From Flavobacteriaceae bacterium (GTDB lineage Bacteria > Bacteroidota > Bacteroidia > Flavobacteriales > Flavobacteriaceae), in NCBI GenBank assembly GCA_013373105.1, contig JABXIJ010000041.1, forward strand, positions 1-37,183: a stretch of DNA of 37,183 nucleotides, in the 5' to 3' direction. Under the pieces are notes generated by a model. The model was given only the letters and a program-made list of their open reading frames with translations, was not told where the DNA came from and made no database searches. Positions 17,162 through 26,001 of the stretch are shown here, piece by piece. Positions within the stretch are counted from its first letter, which is position 1; each line of letters begins with the position of its first letter. The translations under genes were made by a program, and so were the position numbers.

Positions 17162-18526
17162 TTATTTTTTTTCTTTTTTTGCTGCTTTTTCTTTTTTAAT
17201 AGCTTCTGGTTGATAATAGTTAGGAGGGAAGCTGTTTAACTGTCTCCATAACTCAAACCAAATTGGTACATCTTCTAATAACGCAATTGTTTTTGCTCCT
17301 GAACCAGCTCTAATATCTTCTGGCCATTCATGGTCTTCTTCATCTGGCGCTAATAAAACTCTATATTTACCATTAGTACTAATGAAACGTTCTATTGCAA
17401 CAACTTTTGCACCATAAGTACCATAAGAAACGTTTGGCCAACCACTAAAAACTATTGCAGGCCAACCATCAAACTGAATACGTACTTTTTCACCTATATG
17501 AATTAGAGGTAAATCAATTGGTCTTACGTAAGTTTCTACGGCTAAATCTATTTTTGCTGGCATAATACTTACCAATTCTTCACCTTCTTTAAAAGTAATT
17601 CCTATACCACCTTTTATAGCTCTATTAATGTAACCACTTTGTGGAGCTTTTATAAATAATAAGTTATTTCTAACTCTGTAGTTACTATTAGTGTTTTCTA
17701 ATTTAGAAACCTGAGCTTCAGCATCAAACTGATTAGAACGTGCTGTAAACTGATCACTTTGTGCTTTAGATATTTTATCTATATACTCTGCTTTTAGTCT
17801 ACCAATTTCTACCTTCGCATTTAAGACATTATTTTTTGAGGCTAAGAGTAAGTTTTCTCTATCTATAAGATCTGCTTCTGTTTTTTGCAACTTCAATTTT
17901 TTCTCTTCAACATCTTTAACTGCCTTTAAACCTTCTATATTTAGGGTAGAATCACGAACATATTGTCTTTTTGCAATACTTAAATTAGTTTTAGCAGCTT
18001 CAAACTTTATGCTATCACTTTCAACTTTTAATTTAGATTGCATTAACTTGTTTCTTGCCATTTCTAATTTTAAGTCTCTTTCTTCTTGTAAGGCAATTAT
18101 TTGATTATCTAAAGCTTCAAACTTCTTTTTGTAAGCGAATACAGATGCTGCTTTTGCATTAATTTGTTGATTTGTTCTAACAATTAAGCTATCATCAAAA
18201 TATTCACTTTTTACTTCAGAAATTCTTAAAATATTATCTCCTTTTTCTACATAATCACCTTCCTTTACATACCACTGTTCAATTCTTCCAGGAATTTGAG
18301 ATTGAATAGTTTGTGGTCTTTGATCTGGAGTTAATGTAGTTACCAAACCATTTCCTGTAATATTTTGAGTCCATGGTAGGAATAAAATGATAAGCAAAAA
18401 AATTGCAAATCCCTTTAAGAACTTGTTTAAGTACTTATAATATTCATCTTTAAATATATTTTTTGAAGACTTATAATCCCTTAAGTCAACTTTTTCATGT
18501 AATGGATTTTTAGATATATTTAACAT
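17162..18526 (-). CDS. HlyD-family membrane fusion protein
   Basis: A 454-residue periplasmic adaptor. The cytoplasmic N-terminus (1-35) is followed by one membrane span (about 38-52, FLKGFAIFLLIILFLPW). The first lipoyl half-motif is IPGRIEQWYVKEGDYVEKGD (78-97). A long coiled-coil of Lys/Ala/Asn-rich helices runs from about 115 to 285, and the second half-motif region is FIKAPQSGYINRA. A beta-barrel and a Lys-rich tail (EAIKKEKAAKKEKK) follow. It is expected to connect the ABC transporter at 18532 with the TolC channel at 15734. It lies 5 bases after the transporter stop. Confidence 0.93.
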   Translation of the reverse strand: MLNISKNPLHEKVDLRDYKSSKNIFKDEYYKYLNKFLKGFAIFLLIILFLPWTQNITGNGLVTTLTPDQRPQTIQSQIPGRIEQWYVKEGDYVEKGDNILRISEVKSEYFDDSLIVRTNQQINAKAASVFAYKKKFEALDNQIIALQEERDLKLEMARNKLMQSKLKVESDSIKFEAAKTNLSIAKRQYVRDSTLNIEGLKAVKDVEEKKLKLQKTEADLIDRENLLLASKNNVLNAKVEIGRLKAEYIDKISKAQSDQFTARSNQFDAEAQVSKLENTNSNYRVRNNLLFIKAPQSGYINRAIKGGIGITFKEGEELVSIMPAKIDLAVETYVRPIDLPLIHIGEKVRIQFDGWPAIVFSGWPNVSYGTYGAKVVAIERFISTNGKYRVLLAPDEEDHEWPEDIRAGSGAKTIALLEDVPIWFELWRQLNSFPPNYYQPEAIKKEKAAKKEKK

Positions 18527-18531
18527 GGCTA

Positions 18532-20193
18532 TTACGAATTAATAATTTTACCTTGTTCTAATGTAATTACCTTAGAACACTCAGTTTCCCATTCTCTACT
18601 ACTACTTACTACTATTAAAGCCCATGGTTGTTTAGGGTTTGTTAAATACTTAATAATATCTGTAGTTTCACTTAAATTAAATTGATCTAATGCATCTTCA
18701 AGTATGATTACTTTTGGTTGTTTTAGAATAGCTCTAGCTAATATTATTTTCTTAGATAATGTTAAAGGAATTTGTTTACCTTCAGGTTTAAGTTCTGTAT
18801 CTAAACCATTAACTTGCTCTTTTATAAACCTTTCTAAGCCAACAATTTTTAATACTTTTAAAATTTCTTCGTCACTAGCAGTTTTGGTATCAAATACTAA
18901 GTTTTCTCTAATGGTTCCCTCAAATGGAGATTCATCTGAAAGAGATAAACCTAATTGAGCTCTATAGTGACTTAAATTTAAACTAGATAATGATAAATTA
19001 TTTATAAAAATATTTCCTGAGCTTGGTGGAATAACTCCAGCTATTAAATTTAATAAGGTCGATTTTCCTGAACCACTTTCTCCTTTTATTAAAATTCTAC
19101 TTTTTGTATCTATTGTTAAATTAATATTGTTAATAATAGGCTTAGACTTGTCTGAAACTTCATAAGTAACATCTTCTAATTGTATTTTAAACTCACCATT
19201 ATACAAGGGTTTATCACCTTCTTGTGATTCTAAATCTTTATCAACAACTTGACCTATTTTTTCAATAGAAGTTAATACATCATACAAAGACTCTAAGCCT
19301 ACAATTAGTTTTTCTACTGATGTAATTACTAAAAGAATTATAATTTCAGCAGCAACAAACTGACCAATGTTCATCTCTTGATTTAATACTAAAATACCAC
19401 CAATTAATAATAAACTTGCAGTTACAACAACTTTAAAACCAATCATTTGGCTGTATTGTATAATTAAAATTCTAAAGTGATTTTCTCTAGCTTCTAAATA
19501 TTTACTAACTAGTTTATCATTTTTATTCATGGCAAGTTGAGTATTGCCAGATAATTTAAAACTCACCAAAGTTCTAGCTACTTCTTGAATCCAATGAGCA
19601 ACTTTATATTTATTTTTTGATTCTAATAAACTTGTTTCTAATCCTCTTTTTGCTGTGAATTTAAACACAATGTATATTAGTAACATTAAAAGAACACCAA
19701 AAACAATAAAGAAAGGATGATAAAAAGATAACAGAATTAAAGCAAATATTATTTGTAAAAATGCTGTTGGTACATCTATTAAAATTTTAGATAATCCTTT
19801 TTGAATTGATAATGTATCAAAAAACCTATTTGCTAACTCTGGTGGATAAAAATTACGTAATTCAGTAGTCTTTATCTTTGGAAAACGATAGCTTAATTCA
19901 AAAGACGATCTTGCAAAAATACGCTGTTGTAAAGTTTCAATAATACGAAGTTGCATTAATTGTAAAACTCCAGAAAAAACAACACCTAAAGTCACTAAAA
20001 TTACTAATACAACCCAAGATGTAGAAACTTGTGCACCTTGAATTAGGTTAATTATTGCCTGAATACCAAGAGGTAGAGAAAGCGATATAATTCCACCAAA
20101 AATTGCATAATAAAATATTTGGTATATATCTTTTTTCTCTAGATTAACTAAGCCTACAAAACGTTGCCAAGGAGTTAAATCTTTATTTTCCAT
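18532..20193 (-). CDS. ABC transporter (fused membrane and ATPase domains) with a degenerate ATP-binding domain
   Basis: A 553-residue half-transporter. An ABC type-I membrane domain (about 20-310, six spans) is followed by a nucleotide-binding domain (about 335-553). Walker A is intact (GESGSGKST, 371-379). The Q-loop position in SLSDESPFEGTI holds Asp420 or Ser. The signature is replaced by IPLTLSKKI (475-483), without LSGGQ. Walker B reads VIILEDALD (495-503), Glu-Asp instead of Asp-Glu. The switch His is replaced by Ser in IVVSSSRE (527-534). There is no N-terminal peptidase domain. From memory, flavobacterial members of this operon type tend to share these changes, so it is probably a family trait rather than decay. 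It should export an unknown substrate with the HlyD and TolC partners. The start overlaps the TetR stop by 11 bases. Confidence 0.9.
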   Translation of the reverse strand: MENKDLTPWQRFVGLVNLEKKDIYQIFYYAIFGGIISLSLPLGIQAIINLIQGAQVSTSWVVLVILVTLGVVFSGVLQLMQLRIIETLQQRIFARSSFELSYRFPKIKTTELRNFYPPELANRFFDTLSIQKGLSKILIDVPTAFLQIIFALILLSFYHPFFIVFGVLLMLLIYIVFKFTAKRGLETSLLESKNKYKVAHWIQEVARTLVSFKLSGNTQLAMNKNDKLVSKYLEARENHFRILIIQYSQMIGFKVVVTASLLLIGGILVLNQEMNIGQFVAAEIIILLVITSVEKLIVGLESLYDVLTSIEKIGQVVDKDLESQEGDKPLYNGEFKIQLEDVTYEVSDKSKPIINNINLTIDTKSRILIKGESGSGKSTLLNLIAGVIPPSSGNIFINNLSLSSLNLSHYRAQLGLSLSDESPFEGTIRENLVFDTKTASDEEILKVLKIVGLERFIKEQVNGLDTELKPEGKQIPLTLSKKIILARAILKQPKVIILEDALDQFNLSETTDIIKYLTNPKQPWALIVVSSSREWETECSKVITLEQGKIINS

Positions 20194-20863
20194 TGTGTAA
20201 TGAATTAAAAACTAATTGTTGAAAGAAATTTGTTGGTGTTTCTCCGTTTTTACAGTTGGTAAGCGAAGGAAAATGCTCATTTAAATAATGTTGATGCAAA
20301 CTACCTTCTACTATTGTACTTGCTAAACTTAATGCAAAGTTAAACGATGGGTTTACAGCAGAAATCATTTCTTGAATTCTAGTAATTAAACGTTTGTAGA
20401 TTTCGAAATAACCTTCTTTGTTGTCTTTATCTACTTCTTTAGTTAAAAATGATTTAGAGCTTTCATTAACTATAATTTTATACAATAAAACCTCATTTAT
20501 GTGAGAATATGTTGAGTCTTCTTCTACAGTTCTAGTTACTATTGATATTGCTTTATCAAGCTTTTCATTAACATCAGAAATACTAAATGTTTCAATTACT
20601 AATTGGTATTCTAACCAGGCCCAATACCAAGAAGATAAATACAATAATAATTTATGTTTACTTTCAAAATATCTGTAAATAGAGCTTTCATTAGAGCCAA
20701 TTTTAGTACCTAACTTTTTGAAAGTAAAACTTTCAAAACCAATTTCATTAATTAAAATAATACTGTTCTCTATAATCCTTTTACCTAAATCTGAGGTCTC
20801 AGGATCTTTAATATAAATCTTATCTGGTACAGTTATTTTAAGAACTGATAGTAAATCTTTCAT
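20183..20863 (-). CDS. TetR/AcrR-family transcriptional regulator of the export operon
   Basis: A 226-residue regulator. An N-terminal extension of about 25 residues precedes the TetR DNA-binding region: IIENSIILINEIGFESFTFKK, then the HTH (about 48-70) ending in the typical SSIYRYFESKHKLLLYL. The C-terminal ligand/dimer domain is all-helical and has no recognised specificity. It is the first gene of the leftward operon and overlaps the ABC transporter gene by 11 bases. A perfect 18-base palindrome at 20897-20914 lies directly upstream of the -7 element, so autorepression and control of the exporter are likely. The inducer is unknown. Confidence 0.92.
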   Translation of the reverse strand: MKDLLSVLKITVPDKIYIKDPETSDLGKRIIENSIILINEIGFESFTFKKLGTKIGSNESSIYRYFESKHKLLLYLSSWYWAWLEYQLVIETFSISDVNEKLDKAISIVTRTVEEDSTYSHINEVLLYKIIVNESSKSFLTKEVDKDNKEGYFEIYKRLITRIQEMISAVNPSFNFALSLASTIVEGSLHQHYLNEHFPSLTNCKNGETPTNFFQQLVFNSLHNGK

Positions 20864-20880
20864 ATTAAATAATTTATTTG

Positions 20881-20888
20881 CAAATATA
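20881..20888 (-). promoter_or_regulatory. -7 element of the TetR-exporter operon
   Basis: Read leftward this is TATATTTG followed by CA, an exact TAnnTTTG match, 17 bases upstream of ATG 20863. Confidence 0.65.
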
Positions 20889-20896
20889 ATAGTATT

Positions 20897-20914
20897 ACTA
20901 TCATAAATGATAGT
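20897..20914. promoter_or_regulatory. Palindromic operator candidate for the TetR regulator
   Basis: ACTATCATTTATGATAGT (minus strand) has two perfect 8-base arms around a two-base spacer. It begins 8 bases upstream of the -7 element, in the -15 to -33 interval, where bound repressor would block RNA polymerase. Size and symmetry fit TetR-family operators. Confidence 0.65.
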
Positions 20915-20968
20915 TAACTAATTATTTAGCTTTTTTTTAACAATTTATAAATACAAAAGCTAACTAAG

Positions 20969-22027
20969 TTAAGAATTATAAAAGTCTAAACTTTCTAAAA
21001 TTAAATCTTCAGAGACTTTACAATCAATTTTATAATCTTCAAAATCATTAAGCAAGACAAAGTTTATTTGACCATTTACATTTTTCTTATCGTGCTTAAG
21101 TAAAGATAAGATTTCAGGGTAGTAGTTTTTTGAGATATCAACTTTAGTATAAATTTCTAAAATTGTTTTTTTAATTAGTTTTAACTTTTCAATCGATAAA
21201 TCAAAAATTTTGGTAGAAAGATAACTTTCACATACCATTCCTATTGCAATAGCTTCTCCATGAGTTAAGCTTTTAACTTTAGTAGATTCTAGAAAATACG
21301 ATTCTATTGCATGGCCAAGCGTATGCCCAAAATTTAAAACTTTACGTAAATAATTTTCTTTTGGATCCATTAAAACTACTTCATTTTTTATTTCAATAGA
21401 CCTATAAATTAGTGTATTAATGTTTTTGTAATTGTTGGTAGAAATTTCATCAAACAAACTTTTATCGTAAGTAAGGCCGTATTTTATAATTTCAGCAGTA
21501 CCAGACTTAATCTCACGTTCAGCAAGTGTTTCTAGATAATCTTCATCAACTACAACCATTTTAGGATTTGCAAACAACCCAATTTGATTTTTTAACACTC
21601 CTAAATCAACTCCTGTTTTTCCTCCCACAGAAGCATCAACCATTGAAAGTAGAGTAGTGGGTATGTTAATAAAATCAATTCCACGTTTAAAACATGAAGC
21701 AACAAAACCACCAAGATCAGTTATAACTCCACCACCTAAGGTAATTAATACACTTTTTCTATCGCCACCTAAATTTGTAATATGGTTCCAAACCTGAATA
21801 CATGTTTCTAAATTTTTATTGATTTCACCAGAATTAATTTCAATTAACTCGTAAGTGAAATCTAAATTCAATTTAGTTTTAAATTTTTGTAGACAATATT
21901 TTTTTGTGTTTTTATCTACTAAAATAAACACCTTAGAGTATGAGTTAGAACTCAGTAAACTTGAGAGTTCTTGATGTCCTTCTTTATTAAATACAACTGA
22001 ATAATTTAAAGATTGTATACTTTTCAT
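20969..22027 (-). CDS. aroB: 3-dehydroquinate synthase
   Basis: A 352-residue cytosolic enzyme of the shikimate pathway, converting DAHP to 3-dehydroquinate with NAD and a divalent metal. The NAD-binding segment GGGVITDLGGFVASCFKRG (98-116) and DASVGGKTGVDLGVLKNQIG (131-150) are intact. The metal ligands are visible as Glu179 (AEIIKYG), His239 (GHTLGHAIE) and His256 (THGEA), with the same spacing as in known AroB. Length is normal. It is monocistronic, and upstream it is divergent from proline dehydrogenase. Minus-strand TATTTTGCA at 22046-22054 resembles a -7 element, one base short of TAnnTTTG. Confidence 0.95.
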   Translation of the reverse strand: MKSIQSLNYSVVFNKEGHQELSSLLSSNSYSKVFILVDKNTKKYCLQKFKTKLNLDFTYELIEINSGEINKNLETCIQVWNHITNLGGDRKSVLITLGGGVITDLGGFVASCFKRGIDFINIPTTLLSMVDASVGGKTGVDLGVLKNQIGLFANPKMVVVDEDYLETLAEREIKSGTAEIIKYGLTYDKSLFDEISTNNYKNINTLIYRSIEIKNEVVLMDPKENYLRKVLNFGHTLGHAIESYFLESTKVKSLTHGEAIAIGMVCESYLSTKIFDLSIEKLKLIKKTILEIYTKVDISKNYYPEILSLLKHDKKNVNGQINFVLLNDFEDYKIDCKVSEDLILESLDFYNS

Positions 22028-22088
22028 TGGTAAAATTTACTACCCTGCAAAATACATAGTTTTTATTGAATTATTAGTAGTCTTAAAC

Positions 22089-22096
22089 TATCTTTG
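22089..22096 (+). promoter_or_regulatory. -7 element of the proline dehydrogenase gene
   Basis: TATCTTTG is an exact TAnnTTTG match. Transcription should begin a few bases downstream, near 22102-22105. That excludes the GTG at 22096 as start codon and favours ATG 22117. Confidence 0.65.
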
Positions 22097-22116
22097 TGTA
22101 TGACAAATTAAAGTTA

Positions 22117-23283
22117 ATGAATCTTTTTGATAATACTGAAGTTGCTTTTTCACTTAAGACAGATTCTCAGCTAGAAAGAGCATATTTTTTATTTAGAATG
22201 ATACAGAATGAGCCTATGGTTAGAATAGGTACAGCTGTTACTAATTTTGCTTTAAAAGCACACTTACCTGTTGAAGGTTTAATACGTTCTACCGTTTTCG
22301 ACCATTTTTGTGGAGGAGTAACAGAGGTAGACTGTATGCCTGTGATTGATAAAATGTATGATGAAGGAAATGTATATAGTATTCTAGATTATTCTGTAGA
22401 AGGTAAAGCAGAAGAAGCAAGTTTTGATCATGCTTTTAACAAAACTGTAGAAGTAATTAAATTTTGTGAAGAGAAAAAGTCAATACCTTATATTGTTTTT
22501 AAACCAACAGGATTTGGCAGATTTGCACTTTATCAAAAAATATCAGAAAAAAAAGTTCTAACTGCAGCAGAAAAAGAAGAGTGGAATAGAGTAGTAGAGC
22601 GTTATCACAAAATATGTTCTTTAGCCAAAGAGAAAAATGTACCTGTGTTAATTGATGCAGAAGAAAGCTGGATGCAAGATGCTGCTGATTGGTTAATTGA
22701 AGATTTAATGGAAAAATACAATACAGAAAAAGCTGTTGTGTTTAATACGTTACAAATGTATAGACATGATAGAATGGCATATTTAAAGCAACTACATCAA
22801 AAAGCACATCAAAAAGGCTTTCATATTGGTATGAAAGTGGTAAGAGGTGCTTATATGGAGAAAGAACGAGAAAGAGCAGAAGAAAAAGGATATCCATCTC
22901 CAATTTGTGAAAACAAAAAAGCTACAGATGATAATTATGATTCTGCAATTCGCTATATGATGGAACATCAAAAAATGGCACTTTTTGCAGGAACCCATAA
23001 CGAAAAAAGTTCCTATTTATTAATGGATTTAGCTAAAAACTACAACATAGAAAAAGACGATAAACGTCTTTGGTTTGGTCAACTTTATGGTATGAGTGAT
23101 CATATTAGTTTTAATCTTGCTAAAGAAGGTTACAATGTAGCTAAGTACTTACCTTTTGGACCAGTAAGAGATGTGATGCCTTATTTAATTAGAAGAGCAG
23201 AAGAAAATACCTCTGTAGCAGGACAAACGAGTAGAGAGCTTAATTTACTTAAAACAGAGCGTAAGCGTAGGAAACTATCATGA
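22117..23283 (+). CDS. Proline dehydrogenase (monofunctional)
   Basis: A 388-residue FAD enzyme that oxidises proline to pyrroline-5-carboxylate, feeding electrons to the respiratory chain. Family segments are YIVFKPTGFGRFALY, VLIDAEESWMQDAADWLIE, TLQMYRHDRMAYL, KVVRGAYMEKERERAEEKG, GTHNEKSSY, and the substrate-binding end YLPFGPVRDVMPYLIRRAEE. It lacks the P5C dehydrogenase domain of PutA, as usual in Bacteroidota. The in-frame GTG at 22096 overlaps the -7 element, so I use ATG 22117 (MNLFDNTEVAFSLK). Its stop overlaps the LETM1-like gene by four bases (ATGA at 23280), which implies translational coupling. Confidence 0.93.
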   Translation: MNLFDNTEVAFSLKTDSQLERAYFLFRMIQNEPMVRIGTAVTNFALKAHLPVEGLIRSTVFDHFCGGVTEVDCMPVIDKMYDEGNVYSILDYSVEGKAEEASFDHAFNKTVEVIKFCEEKKSIPYIVFKPTGFGRFALYQKISEKKVLTAAEKEEWNRVVERYHKICSLAKEKNVPVLIDAEESWMQDAADWLIEDLMEKYNTEKAVVFNTLQMYRHDRMAYLKQLHQKAHQKGFHIGMKVVRGAYMEKERERAEEKGYPSPICENKKATDDNYDSAIRYMMEHQKMALFAGTHNEKSSYLLMDLAKNYNIEKDDKRLWFGQLYGMSDHISFNLAKEGYNVAKYLPFGPVRDVMPYLIRRAEENTSVAGQTSRELNLLKTERKRRKLS

Positions 23284-23570
23284 AGACTGCAGAAGAATTA
23301 AAAGAACTGCTTTTAAAAAATAAAAAACTATTACAAAAGGAGTTAAGTCAGAGTAAAGAAGCAATGTTTCTTATCAAAAAATCTACACACAGTAAACTTA
23401 CTGAGGAAGAAAAAGAAAAAATTAAAATTCAGTTGATAGATATTTGTAAGTCTATACCAGCTTTAGCAGTTTTTTTATTGCCAGGAGGCGCAATATTACT
23501 CCCCTTATTAATCAAGCTAATACCAGATATTTTACCATCAGCATTTCAAGTTGATGATGATACTACATAA
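23280..23570 (+). CDS. Small LETM1-like protein
   Basis: A 96-residue protein. The first half is a charged helix of Lys/Glu/Leu (AEELKELLLKNKKLLQKELS). The second half contains a hydrophobic helix and a proline-bracketed motif, FLLPGGAILLPLLIKLIPD followed by ILPSAFQ (about 65-90). This closely resembles the segment after the membrane helix in LETM1, the mitochondrial inner-membrane K+/H+ or Ca2+/H+ exchange factor. Related, longer flavobacterial proteins exist under the name LETM1-related biofilm-associated protein. Here only that core remains in a very small protein. ATG 23280 overlaps the proline dehydrogenase stop by four bases. Ion transport is not shown; membrane association is inferred. 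Confidence 0.75.
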   Translation: MKTAEELKELLLKNKKLLQKELSQSKEAMFLIKKSTHSKLTEEEKEKIKIQLIDICKSIPALAVFLLPGGAILLPLLIKLIPDILPSAFQVDDDTT

Positions 23571-23572
23571 AA

Positions 23573-23613
23573 TTCACCTTTTTAGTTAATAAATAATTAA
23601 TACTATTGGTGAA
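23573..23613. repeat. Imperfect inverted repeat upstream of typA
   Basis: Outer arms TTCACC (23573-23578) and GGTGAA (23608-23613) enclose a second partly pairing segment (TAGTTAAT with ATTAATACTA). There is no T-run, so it is not a clear terminator. It overlaps the probable -33 region of the typA promoter and could be an operator. Confidence 0.35.
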
Positions 23614-23630
23614 ATTCATTAATAATCAAC

Positions 23631-23638
23631 TACTTTTG
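23631..23638 (+). promoter_or_regulatory. -7 element of typA
   Basis: TACTTTTG fits TAnnTTTG and is followed by CA, 21 bases before ATG 23660. A TTG at 23606-23608 lies 22 bases upstream and may be the -33 element. AAAGGG at 23650-23655 precedes the start and resembles a ribosome-binding site, which is uncommon here. Confidence 0.6.
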
Positions 23639-23659
23639 CACGAAATTTAAAAAGGGTAT

Positions 23660-25429
23660 ATGCAATCCATTAGAAATATTGCTATTATAGCACACGTAGA
23701 TCATGGTAAAACTACATTAGTAGATAAGATTATCGATCAAGCTAAAATATTAGATGAACGTAAAGAACGTACAGATTTGTTATTAGATAACAACGATTTA
23801 GAACGTGAAAGAGGAATTACTATTCTTTCTAAAAACGTATCTGTTAATTATAAAGATGTAAAAATAAACGTTATTGATACTCCTGGTCACGCAGATTTTG
23901 GTGGAGAAGTAGAGCGTGTTTTAAAAATGGCAGATGGAGTATTATTGTTAGTAGATGCATTCGAAGGTCCTATGCCACAAACTCGTTTTGTTTTAGGTAA
24001 AGCTATAGAATTAGGCTTAACACCAATAGTTGTGGTTAATAAAGTTGATAAAGAAAACTGTACACCAGATTTAGTTCACGAAAAAGTTTTTGACCTTATG
24101 TTTGCTTTAGATGCTACAGAAGATCAATTAGATTTTACAACTATTTATGGTTCTGCTAAAAATGGTTGGATGAGTGAAGACTGGCAACAACCAACAGAAA
24201 ATATTATACCATTGTTAGATGCTGTTATTGAGTCTATTCCAGAAGCTCCTTACAGACAAGGTACACCTCAAATGCAAATTACTTCATTAGATTTTTCTTC
24301 TTTTACAGGTAGAATAGCTATTGGTAGAGTATATAGAGGAGATTTAGAAGAAAATAAAGATTACATGCTTTGTAAAGCAGATGGTTCTACTAAAAAGGTT
24401 AGAATTAAAGAATTGCATGTTTTTGAAGGAATGGGTAAAGCTAAAGTTGCTAAAGTAAGAAGTGGTGACATTTGTGCAATTACTGGGATAGAAGATTTTG
24501 AAATTGGTGATACAATAGCAGATTTAGAAAACCCTGAAGCCTTACCTAGAATTGAAGTAGATCAACCAACAATGAGTATGTTGTTTACAATTAATAACTC
24601 TCCATTCTTTGGTAAAGAAGGTAAATTTGTTACATCTCGTCATTTACGTGATAGATTATTTAAAGAGATGGAGAAAAACTTAGCTTTAAGAGTTGATGAA
24701 ACTGATACTGAAGATAAATTTAATGTCTTTGGTCGTGGAGTTTTACACTTATCAGTATTAATTGAAACGATGCGTAGAGAAGGATATGAACTACAAGTAG
24801 GTCGTCCTCAAGTAATAATTAAAGAAATTGATGGTGTAAAATCTGAACCATATGAAACATTAACAATTGATGTTCCAGAAGATGTTTCTTCAAAAGCAAT
24901 CAATTTAGTTTCTTTAAGAAAAGGAGACTTATTAGTTATGGAGCCAAAAGGTGATTTACAGCATTTAGAGTTTACCATTCCATCTAGAGGTTTAATTGGT
25001 TTGCGTAATAAAATATTAACTGCAACAGCAGGTCAAGCTATTATTAATCATCGTTTTTCTGAATACGGACCTTATAAAGGTGATTTTACTGAAGACCTTA
25101 AAGGTGCAATTGTTTCTTCTGAAACTGGTAAAGCAACTGCTTATGCTATAGATAGACTACAAGATAGAGGTCGTTTTTTCATAGATCCTAATCAAGAGAT
25201 TTATAAAGGACAAGTTGTAGGTGAAAACAGTAAAGACACAGATTTAGCGGTAAACTTAATAAAAGGTAAAAAACTAACAAATGTTAGAGCTTCTGGTTCT
25301 GATGAAGGTGTAAAAATTGCTCCAAAAATTGATTTCTCTCTAGAGGAATGTATGGAGTATATTCGAGAAGATGAATATTTAGAAGTAACTCCAGCAAGTT
25401 TACGAATGCGAAAAATTGATTTTAGATAA
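23660..25429 (+). CDS. typA: Ribosome-associated GTPase TypA/BipA
   Basis: A 589-residue translational GTPase. The G motifs are G1 AHVDHGKT (11-18), G2 within ERERGITI, G3 DTPGH (73-77) and G4 NKVD (127-130). The EF-G-like domains follow, and then the TypA-specific C-terminal domain with [21 protein letters not shown] and the end [13 protein letters not shown]. TypA binds the 70S ribosome and supports assembly and growth under stress or cold. Length and domain order are normal. It has its own promoter (23631) and terminator (25435). Confidence 0.97.
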   Translation: MQSIRNIAIIAHVDHGKTTLVDKIIDQAKILDERKERTDLLLDNNDLERERGITILSKNVSVNYKDVKINVIDTPGHADFGGEVERVLKMADGVLLLVDAFEGPMPQTRFVLGKAIELGLTPIVVVNKVDKENCTPDLVHEKVFDLMFALDATEDQLDFTTIYGSAKNGWMSEDWQQPTENIIPLLDAVIESIPEAPYRQGTPQMQITSLDFSSFTGRIAIGRVYRGDLEENKDYMLCKADGSTKKVRIKELHVFEGMGKAKVAKVRSGDICAITGIEDFEIGDTIADLENPEALPRIEVDQPTMSMLFTINNSPFFGKEGKFVTSRHLRDRLFKEMEKNLALRVDETDTEDKFNVFGRGVLHLSVLIETMRREGYELQVGRPQVIIKEIDGVKSEPYETLTIDVPEDVSSKAINLVSLRKGDLLVMEPKGDLQHLEFTIPSRGLIGLRNKILTATAGQAIINHRFSEYGPYKGDFTEDLKGAIVSSETGKATAYAIDRLQDRGRFFIDPNQEIYKGQVVGENSKDTDLAVNLIKGKKLTNVRASGSDEGVKIAPKIDFSLEECMEYIREDEYLEVTPASLRMRKIDFR

Positions 25430-25434
25430 TATTT

Positions 25435-25460
25435 AAACCAGCTTTATAGCTGGTTTTTTT
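25435..25460. terminator. Terminator after typA
   Basis: A 9-bp perfect stem (AAACCAGCT with AGCTGGTTT), a four-base TTAT loop and a T-run to 25460. It abuts the stop of the convergent XRE gene and may also stop leftward transcription, though with a weaker tail. Confidence 0.88.
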
Positions 25461-25809
25461 ATTTCTTATATTCATCAAAAGTACCATCGTTATAAAACAC
25501 TACAATTCTTTGAATAGATTTGGAGCTATTTTCATTTTGATTGAATGTTGGAGTAGTGGAGCTCTCAATATCTTCAACAGCAGTTTTTGGAAAAACTCCC
25601 TTTCCATTAATTAACCAATGAATATCTACTTCTTTAAAAGTTGATGTAATTTTTAAAATAAAATCTAAACTTGGTTTATTTCTACCAGATAAAATATGTG
25701 AAATACTCGAACGCTGAACACCTATTTTATCAGCAAAAGAAGAAGCAGAAAAGTCGTAATAATCTATCACTTTTTTGATTCTATTTGTAAAATCAACACT
25801 GTTTACCAT
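25459..25809 (-). CDS. XRE-family helix-turn-helix regulator
   Basis: A 116-residue protein. An N-terminal XRE domain (about 7-65) carries the HTH SASSFADKIGVQRSSISHIL (21-40) and GRNKPSLDFILKI. A polar, unstructured linker (about 75-98) follows. The conserved short tail is IQRIVVFYNDGTFDEYKK. The same two-part design recurs in Flavobacteriaceae; the tail may mediate dimerisation or partner binding, which is inference. The promoter TACATTTG on the minus strand (25830-25837) lies inside a perfect palindrome ATTACA-AA-TGTAAT, so it probably represses itself. A matching site sits upstream of the M14 carboxypeptidase gene. Confidence 0.9.
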   Translation of the reverse strand: MVNSVDFTNRIKKVIDYYDFSASSFADKIGVQRSSISHILSGRNKPSLDFILKITSTFKEVDIHWLINGKGVFPKTAVEDIESSTTPTFNQNENSSKSIQRIVVFYNDGTFDEYKK

Positions 25810-25825
25810 TGTAAAATATTATCTT

Positions 25826-25839
25826 ATTACAAATGTAAT
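25826..25839 (-). promoter_or_regulatory. Promoter and palindromic operator of the XRE gene
   Basis: ATTACAAATGTAAT has 6-base arms around AA. The minus-strand -7 element TACATTTG (25837 to 25830) lies within it, 21 bases upstream of ATG 25809. Confidence 0.6.
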
Positions 25840-26001
25840 TTTTTATTTATTCATATTATAATTTTAATATAAAAGAAATAAAAAAGGTTTGTGTAATAAT
25901 TAAATATATAGTTTAATTAAACTACATAAATATCTGATAAAAAACTATATAGTATAATTTAAATATTATTTATAATTAATTCTTATACGACAGGTTTTTA
26001 T

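Noticed and set aside
20926..20963. 9-base inverted repeat TTAGCTTTT / AAAAGCTAA after aroB
   Set aside because: The loop is 20 bases and no T-run follows the stem in the direction of aroB, so I cannot call it a terminator.
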